From a virus, in IMG/VR virus record IMGVR_UViG_3300037427_000046, positions 1 through 29,119 of that record: 29,119 bases of DNA; one strand, 5' to 3'. The position numbers and the translations under genes are program-made. This document shows positions 1 to 6,475 of the stretch, one piece after another. The notes beneath the pieces were generated by a model. It ran no database searches. It worked only from the letters and a program-made list of their open reading frames with translations, and was not told the origin of the DNA. Within the stretch, counting starts at the first letter, position 1; each line of letters opens with the position of its first letter.

Positions 1-128
1 GTAAGCAGCGTAAGAAAAACCGTTACAGCAAAAGACTTTCCAGATCCTCTACCCCCTGTGATTATAAAGTAACGAGCATCAGATTCAAATAAAGGATTGT
101 ATTTCTTATTCAGTATCAGTTTCTACAA
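1..128 (-). CDS. Large terminase, N-terminal fragment (second copy, cut by the contig end)
   Basis: This is the first ~42 codons of the large terminase, repeated at the start of the contig and truncated at base 1. It includes the Walker A motif GGRGSGKS. The protein is identical to the copy beginning at 28954 except at the very start. There the TTG-TTG pair of the other copy reads TTG-TAG, because base 124 is T instead of A. The annotated TTG start therefore cannot be used in this variant, and translation must begin further in, for example at the CTG at 117-119 or the CTG at 111-113. Confidence 0.85.
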
Positions 129-293
129 ATGTTATAACAGGCATATTAATAGCTTTATCTCCAGAGGTTACATCTAATCTATTCGTTTCATTCCATCCTA
201 GTCTAGTCTTTGCTGCGTGTATTACAACTGAAGGCACTTTATCTTTTACACATTCATAATACTTTGACTTGATAAAGTCTTTTTGTATGTTTT
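1..293. repeat. Terminal direct repeat, copy 1 (contig circularisation overlap)
   Basis: Bases 1-293 align without gaps to 28827-29119. There are 7 substitutions, at positions 18, 33, 45, 99, 124, 136 and 166. Each change is silent in the protein that covers it (large terminase for 18-99, small terminase for 124-166). This is the signature of two natural variants, not of sequencing error. The simplest reading is an assembled circular or circularly permuted genome of 28,826 bp whose two ends come from different co-existing strains. A genuine packaged terminal repeat would be expected to be identical. Confidence 0.93.
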
Positions 294-459
294 CTATTTC
301 TTGTACTTTGTCTGCAAATTCTTGATCCTCTTTTACCCACTTGTAAAAGTTTGTTCTGCTTAAGTCAGTTGCTTTTAAAGCTGTTGTTATTACTCCTAGT
401 GAACTTTCTAATGCTTTGAGTAATCTCTCTTTGTTAATCTTTGTTCTATTCTGTTCCAT
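106..459 (-). CDS. Terminase small subunit-like protein
   Basis: A 117-residue protein with an N-terminal helix-turn-helix (about residues 20-45, containing ATDLSRTNFYKWVKED) and a C-terminal part with VIHAAKTRLGWNETNRLD. This arrangement is typical of small terminase subunits of Bacteroidetes phages. By family, it would recognise packaging-site DNA and load the large subunit. Its start overlaps the end of the methyltransferase gene by 14 bases. Its end overlaps the large terminase start region by about 23 bases once the contig is closed into a circle, as expected for a terS-terL pair. The family is inferred from the HTH, size and position; no enzymatic motif is visible. Confidence 0.78.
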   Translation of the reverse strand: MEQNRTKINKERLLKALESSLGVITTALKATDLSRTNFYKWVKEDQEFADKVQEIENIQKDFIKSKYYECVKDKVPSVVIHAAKTRLGWNETNRLDVTSGDKAINMPVITFVETDTE

Positions 460-1615
460 TCTTTATTGCTTTTTGTCCTGTAAATTGTTCCCATCTTTCT
501 ATTATAACATCACAATACTTTTCATCTAACTCCATACCATAGCATTTTCTTTTAAGTTTCTCTGCTGCTATTAGTGTTGAGCCACTTCCTAAAAATAAAT
601 CAGCTACAATATCTGCTTTATGATTTCCTATTGCTCTTAATGGAACTTCTATTGGTTTTTGTGTTGGGTGTAGTTTATTTACTCTATCTTTTTTTATCTC
701 CCAAGTTGTATTTTCTGTGGTACTCCCTATAAAATTTGTCTTACTTCCTACTTTACAATATACAAAAGGTTCATATCTATTTTTATAATGGCTATTCATA
801 TCAGCATATCCTGTGTTAATTTTTACCCAAGCCAAAACACTCATTATATCTATATTGTTATCTTTTAAAGGTTTGTAGATTTCATAAGAATATTTAATGG
901 CATAAAAAATATAAATTGCTCCATTATCAATAATTAAAGGTATAAGAGGAATAAAATCTGAATAAATATCTATCTCATCATTTTTGAGCATATCCCTTTT
1001 ATTATTAGTGTTAATTGTATTTCCGTGAATTACTCCACCTCTATAGCTTACTCCATAAGGAGGGTCTGTAAATACCATATCTGCTTTTTCTCCATTCATT
1101 AGTTTCTCCACATCATCTGAGCTTGTGCTATCTCCACACATAACTCGGTGTTCTCCTAGCTGCCAAATATCGCCACGCTTTACTTTGCTTTCTTTTACTT
1201 CAGGTATTTCATCATCATCTATTAATCCTGCTTCAGGTTCTTTATCATCCTCGTTTTCCCACACATCCAAACCCCATTCAGCAAGTTGTAAACTATCCCA
1301 TTCATTAGCTAACATATCCCATTCCCATTCGCCAAAGCCTACATTATCCTTTACTATAAACTCTTTCTTTTGTTCATCAGTTAATCCTTCTGCTATTTCA
1401 ATCCATACTTCTTTTAGTCCTGCATCTTTACTTGCTTTAAGTCGCATATTACCACCTAAGACAATCATGTCCTCATCTACAACAATAGGTCTTAGCTTTA
1501 GCATCTCAGGAAAGTCTTGTATTGATTTTACTAACTTCTTGAATTTATCGTTCTTAATAATTCTAGGATTATTAGGATTTCCTTTGACTTGACTGATCTT
1601 AACTTGTTGCCTCAT
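446..1615 (-). CDS. ParB-like domain fused to beta-class adenine-specific DNA methyltransferase
   Basis: A 389-residue protein with two domains. Residues ~1-115 form a ParB/Srx-like N-terminal domain (NPRII near 16-20; VVDEDMIVLGGNMRLKASKD at 45-64). The rest is a DNA methyltransferase with the catalytic motif DPPY at 184-187 and the SAM-binding motif DLFLGSGSTLIAAEK starting at 339. Catalytic before SAM-binding motif marks the beta class, and DPPY favours N6-adenine methylation. An acidic linker (about 120-145) joins the domains. ParB-MTase fusions are common in phages and usually lack a partner nuclease, as here, so protection from host restriction is the likely role. The gene starts 3 bp after a TTCTATTATATA motif and overlaps the small terminase gene downstream. 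Confidence 0.9.
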   Translation of the reverse strand: MRQQVKISQVKGNPNNPRIIKNDKFKKLVKSIQDFPEMLKLRPIVVDEDMIVLGGNMRLKASKDAGLKEVWIEIAEGLTDEQKKEFIVKDNVGFGEWEWDMLANEWDSLQLAEWGLDVWENEDDKEPEAGLIDDDEIPEVKESKVKRGDIWQLGEHRVMCGDSTSSDDVEKLMNGEKADMVFTDPPYGVSYRGGVIHGNTINTNNKRDMLKNDEIDIYSDFIPLIPLIIDNGAIYIFYAIKYSYEIYKPLKDNNIDIMSVLAWVKINTGYADMNSHYKNRYEPFVYCKVGSKTNFIGSTTENTTWEIKKDRVNKLHPTQKPIEVPLRAIGNHKADIVADLFLGSGSTLIAAEKLKRKCYGMELDEKYCDVIIERWEQFTGQKAIKNGTE

Positions 1616-1617
1616 AG

Positions 1618-1629
1618 TATATAATAGAA
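1618..1629 (-). promoter_or_regulatory. Recurrent TTCTATTATATA motif before the ParB-methyltransferase
   Basis: Read on the minus strand, this is TTCTATTATATA, ending 2 bp before the ATG at 1615. It is one of six near-identical copies in the window, all near gene starts. The function is unknown: it could be a phage-specific promoter element or a translation leader. Confidence 0.5.
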
Positions 1630-1644
1630 TTTGTTATTATTTAT

Positions 1645-1902
1645 TTAATTAAAAGGTTCATTAATACCACGTTCTCCACATAGCTTTTCTTTTGCACTAT
1701 CCCAAAGCTTATCCCCTCTTTTCTTTTTACTTAAAGATGCTTCAGTTCTTTTAAGACTAGGCATACCATCCTCTGGCTCTGAATCCATCCACTTGCCGCA
1801 ATCACATAGAGCTTGTATGGTTACCCATTTCTTTTCTCTATAAGCGATAGTTGATTTACCTATCTCTTTAGTTTCTCCACATTCGCATTTGTATAATGTC
1901 AT
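1645..1902 (-). CDS. Small cysteine-rich (zinc-ribbon-like) protein
   Basis: An 85-residue protein of unknown function. The N-terminal half has two Cys pairs, CECGE (residues 6-10) and CDCGK (33-37), which could form a zinc ribbon. The C-terminal half is charged and lysine-rich. It is unusual in this genome for having a clear Shine-Dalgarno sequence, AGGAGG, 9 bases before the ATG. Upstream of that lie a small hairpin and one TTCTATTATATA motif. It sits between the Mom-like gene and the methyltransferase, so it may belong to the DNA-modification cluster, but nothing in the protein proves this. Confidence 0.72.
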   Translation of the reverse strand: MTLYKCECGETKEIGKSTIAYREKKWVTIQALCDCGKWMDSEPEDGMPSLKRTEASLSKKKRGDKLWDSAKEKLCGERGINEPFN

Positions 1903-1911
1903 TGCGCTAGT

Positions 1912-1939
1912 CCTCCTGTTATAGATTGATTATTCAATC
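1912..1939 (-). promoter_or_regulatory. Shine-Dalgarno AGGAGG with upstream 6-bp hairpin
   Basis: The minus strand carries AGGAGG at 1917-1912, 9 bases before the ATG at 1902. Immediately upstream is the inverted repeat GATTGA-ATAA-TCAATC (1939-1924). Most other genes here have A-rich leaders and no Shine-Dalgarno. The combination could be a translational control element or a binding site for a dimeric protein. Confidence 0.5.
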
Positions 1940-1944
1940 CGTAT

Positions 1945-1956
1945 TATATAATAGAA
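1945..1956 (-). promoter_or_regulatory. Recurrent TTCTATTATATA motif after the Mom-like gene
   Basis: An exact copy of TTCTATTATATA, 42 bp before the ATG at 1902 and directly after the Mom-like stop codon. It is the only copy far from its start codon, which favours a transcriptional role over a purely translational one. Confidence 0.5.
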
Positions 1957-1957
1957 A

Positions 1958-2608
1958 TTAAAACAATTTGTTTTGTATAAGAGGTTTATAGGTAGCATCA
2001 TATTTTTTATTAATTCCTTTTGGATATTTTTTTATTTTCATTTTTAATTCTTTAGTCATCTTTTTAATTTCTTTTTTATTCCCATTAAAATATAAATATC
2101 TATGAGTGGGCTTTATTAAAATCTTTTCTACTACTTTGGCTTTATTATCTAACCCCCTTCTAATATCAAATTCAGTTCCATCTTCAAGTATGTATTTATG
2201 CTTAGGAGTGCTTTCGCCTGTATATTTCCAATTAGTAGCCTGATAAATATAACCATTGTGTCCAAAATTTGGGTCTGCATAAGATACTACACAATTTGGT
2301 TTTGGTAACATTTTTAAGCATTGTGAAACAAAATAAGATAATGAATTTTTATTTAAGTCATCATTTGTGATTAATCTATTGAGTTCAATCGTTAAACATC
2401 TATAATTGTTAAATACACATTTTCCATTATTATAGTTATAATTAGGAGGATAACCAAAAGTGCAAACACCTTTTAAAATATTATCAATATACAATCCAAA
2501 AGCAAAAGAAACACTACACATTCTTTTAGCATAGTGTTTTTTTAACAACCATTCTTTACACAAATAATTATCTATTGGTTCAACTTTATATATATCTTTT
2601 ATACTCAT
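1958..2608 (-). CDS. Mom-like DNA adenine modification protein
   Basis: A 216-residue protein resembling phage Mu Mom and its relatives, GNAT-fold enzymes that convert adenine in DNA to an N6-carbamoylmethyl-type base and so block restriction enzymes. Family-like features are HYAKR (25-29), FGLYIDNILKGVCTFGYP (37-54), ELNRL (75-79), SYADP (109-113), GHNGYIYQATNW (116-127), and HRYLYF (169-174) followed by a lysine-rich tail ending in a YPKG segment. The assignment rests on motif recognition only. The gene is visibly more AT-rich than its neighbours, especially at its 3' end (about 1980-2100), which suggests recent acquisition. It starts 4 bp after the DUF3310 gene and precedes the zinc-ribbon protein and the methyltransferase. 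Confidence 0.75.
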   Translation of the reverse strand: MSIKDIYKVEPIDNYLCKEWLLKKHYAKRMCSVSFAFGLYIDNILKGVCTFGYPPNYNYNNGKCVFNNYRCLTIELNRLITNDDLNKNSLSYFVSQCLKMLPKPNCVVSYADPNFGHNGYIYQATNWKYTGESTPKHKYILEDGTEFDIRRGLDNKAKVVEKILIKPTHRYLYFNGNKKEIKKMTKELKMKIKKYPKGINKKYDATYKPLIQNKLF

Positions 2609-2611
2609 TAC

Positions 2612-2863
2612 TCATATTCGTTTTGTTTCACTTGATTCATATAATCTGTCTAGCTCAAAGTGCAAGACATTTATTGCTTTCTGTATATCTTGTTGAGCTG
2701 AGCTTCCTTCTTTTTTACCTGCTCTTAAAATATATTGTGCTGCCTGTGCAGTCCAAGGGCTTAGTTGAAAGTCATCTACTATTTTTCTAGCAGAATAACC
2801 GTACTTGTTTCCTATATAGTATTGAGGTTCAGGAGTTTGCTTGTAATCTGTTTTCTTTGTCAT
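2612..2863 (-). CDS. DUF3310 protein (small phage protein)
   Basis: An 83-residue protein matching the DUF3310 (SaV-like) pattern: YYIGNKYGYSARKIVDDFQL (16-35), the PWTAQAAQYILRAGKKEG core, then QQDIQKAINVLHFELDRL. DUF3310 proteins are widespread in phages and sometimes labelled nucleotide kinases, but their function is not established. The gene overlaps the 3' end of its upstream neighbour by 35 bases and is followed 3 bases later by the Mom-like gene, so the two are probably co-transcribed. Confidence 0.8.
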   Translation of the reverse strand: MTKKTDYKQTPEPQYYIGNKYGYSARKIVDDFQLSPWTAQAAQYILRAGKKEGSSAQQDIQKAINVLHFELDRLYESSETKRI

Positions 2864-3044
2864 TTTCTAGTATTTTAATTAATCCTTCTTTTGTGTTTAG
2901 TTTTCTTGATCTTGATGATTTTCTGTACTCATCTGGAGAATATATTAGTTTGACCTCTCTTACCAAACCTTCATCATCATACTTTACAATCCATCTACTT
3001 TTATAGTGATGCTTTTGTCTTTTTAAGTGTGTTAAGTAACTCAT
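2829..3044 (-). CDS. Small basic protein, unknown
   Basis: A 71-residue, highly charged protein (LKRQKHHYKSRW near the N-terminus; RKSSRSRKLN in the middle) with no family I recognise. It is packed into the operon: its ATG overlaps the end of the zinc-finger gene by 4 bases, and it overlaps the DUF3310 start by 35. The basic composition would fit nucleic-acid binding, but that is a guess. Confidence 0.6.
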   Translation of the reverse strand: MSYLTHLKRQKHHYKSRWIVKYDDEGLVREVKLIYSPDEYRKSSRSRKLNTKEGLIKILENDKENRLQANS

Positions 3045-3439
3045 TCGCTGTATTTTTTATATAGTTTTTTTATTCCATCAAAGCACGTAGATATACAAGA
3101 TCCGCAATTTGTAGTAGGACTGTAATTAGTTCCATGTATTACATTATAAGTTTCTATCATTCTTTTTTTAGCTGCTTGATTTTTTGCTCTGCCTGTTTTT
3201 AAGTCTTTCCACATATCTAATATTTCATCTATAATCTCTTGGGGTAAATCCTCTGGTGTTTCTATTTCTGTGGTCTTTTGCCATTTACCCTGACTGCAAC
3301 CCATAGGAGCTAAACGTGCTTTCACTTTCATAAAACAGCCGCAGTCCTTACACGTTCCTGTTGGCTTAAAATAATAAACGCAGGACTTACAGATTGCTAT
3401 CCTATCCTCGTATATTTTGTTTGGTACAAAGAACTTCAT
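3041..3439 (-). CDS. Zinc-finger protein, unknown
   Basis: A 132-residue protein with an N-terminal zinc-ribbon-like region: RIAICKSCVYY (14-24), then TCKDCGCFMKVKARLA (29-44) and CSQGKW (48-53). Proteins with an R-x-A-x-C-x-x-C start and a CGCFM-KARL core are common in phages and have no settled function. A second Cys cluster, NCGSCISTC, lies near the C-terminus before a lysine-rich tail. The gene sits just downstream of the sigma-like regulator and overlaps a 49-codon small gene upstream. A role in transcription or DNA binding is plausible but unproven. Confidence 0.7.
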   Translation of the reverse strand: MKFFVPNKIYEDRIAICKSCVYYFKPTGTCKDCGCFMKVKARLAPMGCSQGKWQKTTEIETPEDLPQEIIDEILDMWKDLKTGRAKNQAAKKRMIETYNVIHGTNYSPTTNCGSCISTCFDGIKKLYKKYSE

Positions 3440-3551
3440 TTTTTTGATATATTCTAATTAAATCTTTTTGTTTCTTAGGCATTGATTCAGGATATGGAAA
3501 TCCAAACTGCATGACAAAGCTGTCTTTCTTTTTTGGATCATACAGTTTCAT
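3402..3551 (-). CDS. Small basic protein (49 aa), unknown
   Basis: A 49-codon reading frame in the gap between the sigma-like gene and the zinc-finger gene. The protein begins MKLYDPKKKDSFVMQFGFP and is lysine-rich, with a proline-containing centre. Its ATG (3551-3549) overlaps the 3' end of the sigma-like gene by 14 bases, and its 3' end overlaps the next gene by 38. Support is positional, since it fills an otherwise empty ~100-bp gap in a genome with almost none, and compositional. I do not recognise the family. Confidence 0.5.
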   Translation of the reverse strand: MKLYDPKKKDSFVMQFGFPYPESMPKKQKDLIRIYQKNEVLCTKQNIRG

Positions 3552-4119
3552 TCAATTCCTTTTTAATTATTTCTCTTACTTTGTCTATTGTCGTGAATAA
3601 GCTATTTCTACTGATCTTTGTCTTAGCTGCTAATGAATCTAATGTATTGCCTTCATAGTAATACAACTTAAATAATTCTGCATCATACCAATGTAAAGTA
3701 TCAAGAACACAATCAATCTTTTCTAGCTTGTTAAGCCTTTCGTGATCTATTTTCTCATTTGGCAAATTTGATATATCTTTATAGTGATTACTACCAGATA
3801 CTGTATAATCATCAACGCTGGTACAATTAGTAGAATAAATAGTGCTGTCAATATGCGTATAGTATTTTTCATACTTATAATAAAAATTACTTCTTTTACT
3901 TGTTAAGGCTCTACGTAATGCAACTGCTCCATATCTTATTATTCCATTCACTCCATCCTTTTGCCATATATCTGTTAAGTTCTGCCTGTTCATCTGAAGG
4001 AAGTATATCATTAATTCCTGAACAGCTTCATGTATTTTATTTTCATCTTTAGTAATACCGTAAGCCATAGTCCTAAATTTATCTGTCAGCTTTGATATTT
4101 CTATATATATATCAGTCAT
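3538..4119 (-). CDS. Sigma-70-like regulator
   Basis: A 193-residue protein with the layout of a small sigma factor. The N-terminal ~80 residues resemble region 2 (KIHEAVQELMIYFLQMN near 28-44). A variable linker follows, and the C-terminal ~45 residues contain a region-4-like helix-turn-helix (YYEGNTLDSLAAKTKISRNS, then an amphipathic helix IDKVREIIKKEL). Similar proteins are common in flavobacterial phages and are usually annotated as sigma-like or terminase-like HTH proteins. It is the best candidate in this genome for redirecting host RNA polymerase to late genes, possibly through the recurrent TTCTATTATATA motif. The link is inference. It overlaps its upstream neighbour by 8 bases. Confidence 0.62.
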   Translation of the reverse strand: MTDIYIEISKLTDKFRTMAYGITKDENKIHEAVQELMIYFLQMNRQNLTDIWQKDGVNGIIRYGAVALRRALTSKRSNFYYKYEKYYTHIDSTIYSTNCTSVDDYTVSGSNHYKDISNLPNEKIDHERLNKLEKIDCVLDTLHWYDAELFKLYYYEGNTLDSLAAKTKISRNSLFTTIDKVREIIKKELNETV

Positions 4120-4474
4120 TTGTTGGTTCTAGTTTGTCTAGCTTATTTACCGTTTCTTGCAGCATTTGATCTAGCACCACTTTATAGGCTCTAACTACTG
4201 CGGCATTTCCTTTAGTTTCTATACCTGCAAAAAAACCGCTAGTCATAACTGATACATTTATAGGCATAATCATTATCCAATCATAAAAATTATTCTCTCT
4301 AACCCCTGTGCCATATCCATTGGAATAGTCTATTATTAATTGTAATACTTCTAAATAATTATTGTATTTTGCTTTCGTTGCTATTTCCTGAGCAAACTGT
4401 CTACACATCTCTATATATATTTCTATGATCTGCTTATGCTGTTCGCTTGAATATATTGGATTTTGCATTTTCAA
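4112..4474 (-). CDS. Hypothetical early protein
   Basis: A 120-residue protein with no family I recognise. It has an amphipathic helical N-terminal half (YIEMCRQFAQEIATKAKYNN), a hydrophobic middle segment (WIMIMPINVSVMTSGFFAGI, about residues 66-85) and a charged C-terminus. The middle segment is not long or clean enough to call a membrane span with confidence. The gene lies between NinG and the sigma-like gene and overlaps the latter by 8 bases, so it is part of the same transcription unit. Confidence 0.6.
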   Translation of the reverse strand: MKMQNPIYSSEQHKQIIEIYIEMCRQFAQEIATKAKYNNYLEVLQLIIDYSNGYGTGVRENNFYDWIMIMPINVSVMTSGFFAGIETKGNAAVVRAYKVVLDQMLQETVNKLDKLEPTND

Positions 4475-4489
4475 ATCTATAAAAAAACA

Positions 4490-4897
4490 TTACTCAATTC
4501 CCTTTTCTTTTTTTAAGTTATCAACAGCCTTTTTGTAATAAACTATCTTTTCATCATAATCAGATCTAGAAAATTTTACTATTGTCCTAGCTTGATATTG
4601 CAATTCTAATGCTGTTCCATCCCCATACTTTGCATCTATCCATAAAGCAAATTTAAACTGTTCCCCTTGTTTAAACATATTACACCCCACGCATTGCGGT
4701 TGGCAGTTTACTTCATCAAATCTTGTAGGCAAAAAGCTTCTTGACTGAAAATGCCCACATTGCATTCCTGATTTATAATGTGATACCTTAGTACAAGTAA
4801 AGCATTGCACCATGCCTTCAGCAGTTGCATCTCTTAGCCTTATATAAAGACTAAACCATTTATCTAGTTCTTTCTTGAGTTTACTAATAGACTTCAT
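4490..4897 (-). CDS. ninG: NinG-like (Rap) recombination protein
   Basis: A 135-residue protein matching lambda NinG/Rap in layout. An N-terminal helix (LDKWFSLYIRLRDA, 11-24) is followed by a first Cys pair C32/C35, then CGHF (47-50), SRSFLPTRFDEVN (52-64) and a second Cys group C69/C72 (QCVGCN), a zinc-binding HNH-like arrangement. In lambda, Rap is a structure-specific nuclease that cuts branched DNA and promotes phage recombination. The gene belongs to the replication/recombination block and overlaps the preceding gene by 14 bases. It is shorter than lambda NinG but keeps the core. Confidence 0.88.
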   Translation of the reverse strand: MKSISKLKKELDKWFSLYIRLRDATAEGMVQCFTCTKVSHYKSGMQCGHFQSRSFLPTRFDEVNCQPQCVGCNMFKQGEQFKFALWIDAKYGDGTALELQYQARTIVKFSRSDYDEKIVYYKKAVDNLKKEKGIE

Positions 4898-5192
4898 ACC
4901 CTAAGTCTTGTTTCCATTTATCTTGTATCTTACCCTTTCTTGCAGCATATATCTTACCCCTTAATTCTGGGTAATCCTCTTGTAGTTTTCTACGCATTCT
5001 TTCAATAGTCTTAATGTTTGTCAGCTTGTTATTAGCAAACATCTGCATAAATTCTAAGCCATTCATTTTATTAGGATCTATTTCTTTTTGCTTTAATTCT
5101 CTCCACCAATAAGAACAAATCAACATATTATCATTATCTCTTAAATGTGGTTTAATGGTAAGTAATTCTCTTACGATTTCTTTAGTTTTCAT
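4884..5192 (-). CDS. Conserved phage protein of the replication block, unknown
   Basis: A 102-residue protein of a type often seen beside phage replication genes: LRDNDNMLICSYWWREL (17-33), a SIxRxRRKLQE-like helix (TIERMRRKLQEDYPELRG), and RKGKIQDKWKQDLG at the end. No catalytic motif is visible. The ATG forms an ATGA overlap with the stop of a 20-codon membrane peptide upstream, which suggests coupled translation. NinG follows with a 14-base overlap. Confidence 0.65.
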   Translation of the reverse strand: MKTKEIVRELLTIKPHLRDNDNMLICSYWWRELKQKEIDPNKMNGLEFMQMFANNKLTNIKTIERMRRKLQEDYPELRGKIYAARKGKIQDKWKQDLGYEVY

Positions 5193-5251
5193 TCTTTTAA
5201 TTTATAATTAATGTGAAGTAAAATTGCTATTATTATTGCCCAACCGATCAT
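5189..5251 (-). CDS. 20-residue single-span membrane peptide
   Basis: A 20-codon frame, MIGWAIIIAILLHINY plus KLKE, i.e. a hydrophobic span followed by a basic tail. It is joined to both neighbours by ATGA: its ATG overlaps the stop of the gene at 5248, and its own TGA overlaps the ATG of the gene at 5192. Without it there would be a 55-bp gap in a genome that has almost no gaps. The double coupling is the main reason to think it is translated. The function is unknown. Confidence 0.5.
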   Translation of the reverse strand: MIGWAIIIAILLHINYKLKE

Positions 5252-5616
5252 TTGAGTAGCTTTATTGGTTCTTGATAGTAAGGCACTTTGTCTTTTGGCA
5301 TATCTAATTTTTCTACTTGATAAGTTGCAGAGTCGCACATCTTTTTCATGGCATATACCCATTTGTAAAAAGTTCTTATATTTAAAAACGGTTCATCTTT
5401 TGCAAATCTTACACCGTAATGAAAGGCATCCTGAATCTGGTTGAAGGTCATGTTTCCGAATCTATTTTCTTTAATTAAATCTTGAGCAAATATCTTGCTA
5501 AGTGTAGCCATTGTCTGCGGATCTGTTTTATGCCCTATTTCAACAGATGTCTTAGCAACTAAGTCTAATACTTTTTCAGTCAAGTCTTGTACGTTTTCTT
5601 GTTTAAGTGGTTTCAT
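5248..5616 (-). CDS. Hypothetical replication-block protein
   Basis: A 122-residue, mostly helical protein (KVLDLVAKTSVEIGHKTDPQ early; FNQIQDAFHYGVRFAKDEPF and IRTFYKWVYAMKK later). I recognise no family. A conserved-looking 'FLNIRTFYKWV' segment and a short C-terminal tail recall accessory replication proteins of flavobacterial phages. The gene starts within the TAATG-type junction with its upstream neighbour, which ends at 5616, and ends in an ATGA overlap with the 20-residue membrane peptide. Confidence 0.6.
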   Translation of the reverse strand: MKPLKQENVQDLTEKVLDLVAKTSVEIGHKTDPQTMATLSKIFAQDLIKENRFGNMTFNQIQDAFHYGVRFAKDEPFLNIRTFYKWVYAMKKMCDSATYQVEKLDMPKDKVPYYQEPIKLLK

Positions 5617-5885
5617 TAATCTTTACTTTTTAAATTATATAAAAAATCTGTACTCTTTCCATACCTAATACACTCAGGAATATCCTCATCTTTAATTCTT
5701 TGACGAATATAATGTTTTACTTTATGTATAGCAGAAATTCTATGTCCAATCCTTATCAACATTCTGCCATCATTACATTTACTTTCTTTTTCTTGTAGTT
5801 CTAATTTCATTTTATCTAATAAAAAAACTACACTTTCTAAAAATCTTATTTCTTTTTTCATAATAATTTTTTTGCTTCTTGCCAA
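5616..5885 (-). CDS. Small basic helical protein, unknown
   Basis: An 89-residue protein, lysine/arginine-rich, with a likely coiled or helical N-terminal half (RFLESVVFLLDKMKLELQEKES) and a second helix (ISAIHKVKHYIRQRIKDEDI). No known family. It overlaps the 3' end of the replication initiator by 28 bases and the next gene by 1 base. Its first in-frame ATG codons are at residues 1 and 9, so the true start could be either. The A-rich leader does not decide between them. Confidence 0.58.
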   Translation of the reverse strand: MARSKKIIMKKEIRFLESVVFLLDKMKLELQEKESKCNDGRMLIRIGHRISAIHKVKHYIRQRIKDEDIPECIRYGKSTDFLYNLKSKD

Positions 5886-6475
5886 GCACTAATCTGTGAA
5901 TCTAACTTAGACATTGTTGGCTTTTTAGTTTCTCTGCGTTCCCAAGTCCGAACAGCAGCTTTCCAGTCTTTCATTTTATTCTTTCCGATTTTCCAATCTT
6001 TGCTTTCATAAAAATCTATAAATGCTTCTGCATCTATATTATTATTACGTTCTTTACAATAATCTTTAACTTCATCAACGTTGGGCTTTTTAAAGTATTT
6101 ATTTATTGTTATTATTTTTTTATTCTTATTAATAGTTGTTAAGTTTATTTCTGACAAGTTGTTAAGAAACTTAATAACTAGTTGTTCATTTATTTTGAAA
6201 TATTGTTTAGCTGGTATTCCCCTTCTTTGTGTTTCAATTAAGCCTTTTTCTTTTAAATTTTTAAGGCATTTTCTTTGCTGAAAAGCTGTTAAGGTTGTAT
6301 CTTTCTCTATATTAGCTTCAGTATTAAAGAACCAACCATCTGTCATTCCATTAGCTATGAAATACTCCTCTTTACTTATTAGGTCAGCAAGTAGGACTGC
6401 TGAATTTAATCCTACCTGCCTAGCTAATTCTTTATTCAACACCAAGAAAGCTGTACTGCTTAAAAGGTGCTTCAT
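5858..6475 (-). CDS. Winged-helix replication initiator/primosome-like protein
   Basis: A 205-residue protein. Residues ~1-100 form a winged helix like that of phage replication initiators (LARQVGLNSAVLLADLISKE, then the recognition part TTLTAFQQRKCLKNLKEKGL and the wing IETQRRGIPAKQYFKI). A polar, AT-rich linker (about 110-130) leads to a C-terminal domain with PNVDEVKDYCKERNN, AEAFIDFYESKDWKIGKNKM and DWKAAVRTWER. This C-terminal pattern is common in DnaD/initiator-type phage proteins. It probably binds origin DNA or loads host helicase. It lies just after the DnaA-like gene with a 4-base overlap. Confidence 0.72.
   Translation of the reverse strand: MKHLLSSTAFLVLNKELARQVGLNSAVLLADLISKEEYFIANGMTDGWFFNTEANIEKDTTLTAFQQRKCLKNLKEKGLIETQRRGIPAKQYFKINEQLVIKFLNNLSEINLTTINKNKKIITINKYFKKPNVDEVKDYCKERNNNIDAEAFIDFYESKDWKIGKNKMKDWKAAVRTWERRETKKPTMSKLDSQISAWQEAKKLL

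Noticed and set aside
1-293. Physical direct terminal repeat of a packaged linear genome
   Set aside because: The two copies differ at 7 sites, whereas true terminal repeats are made by replication of one sequence and are identical. The repeat also splits the terL gene, which circularisation restores.
1125-1592. Plus-strand frame of 155 codons opposite the methyltransferase
   Set aside because: It lies wholly inside a gene with clear ParB and methyltransferase motifs; Ser/Pro-rich antisense artefact.
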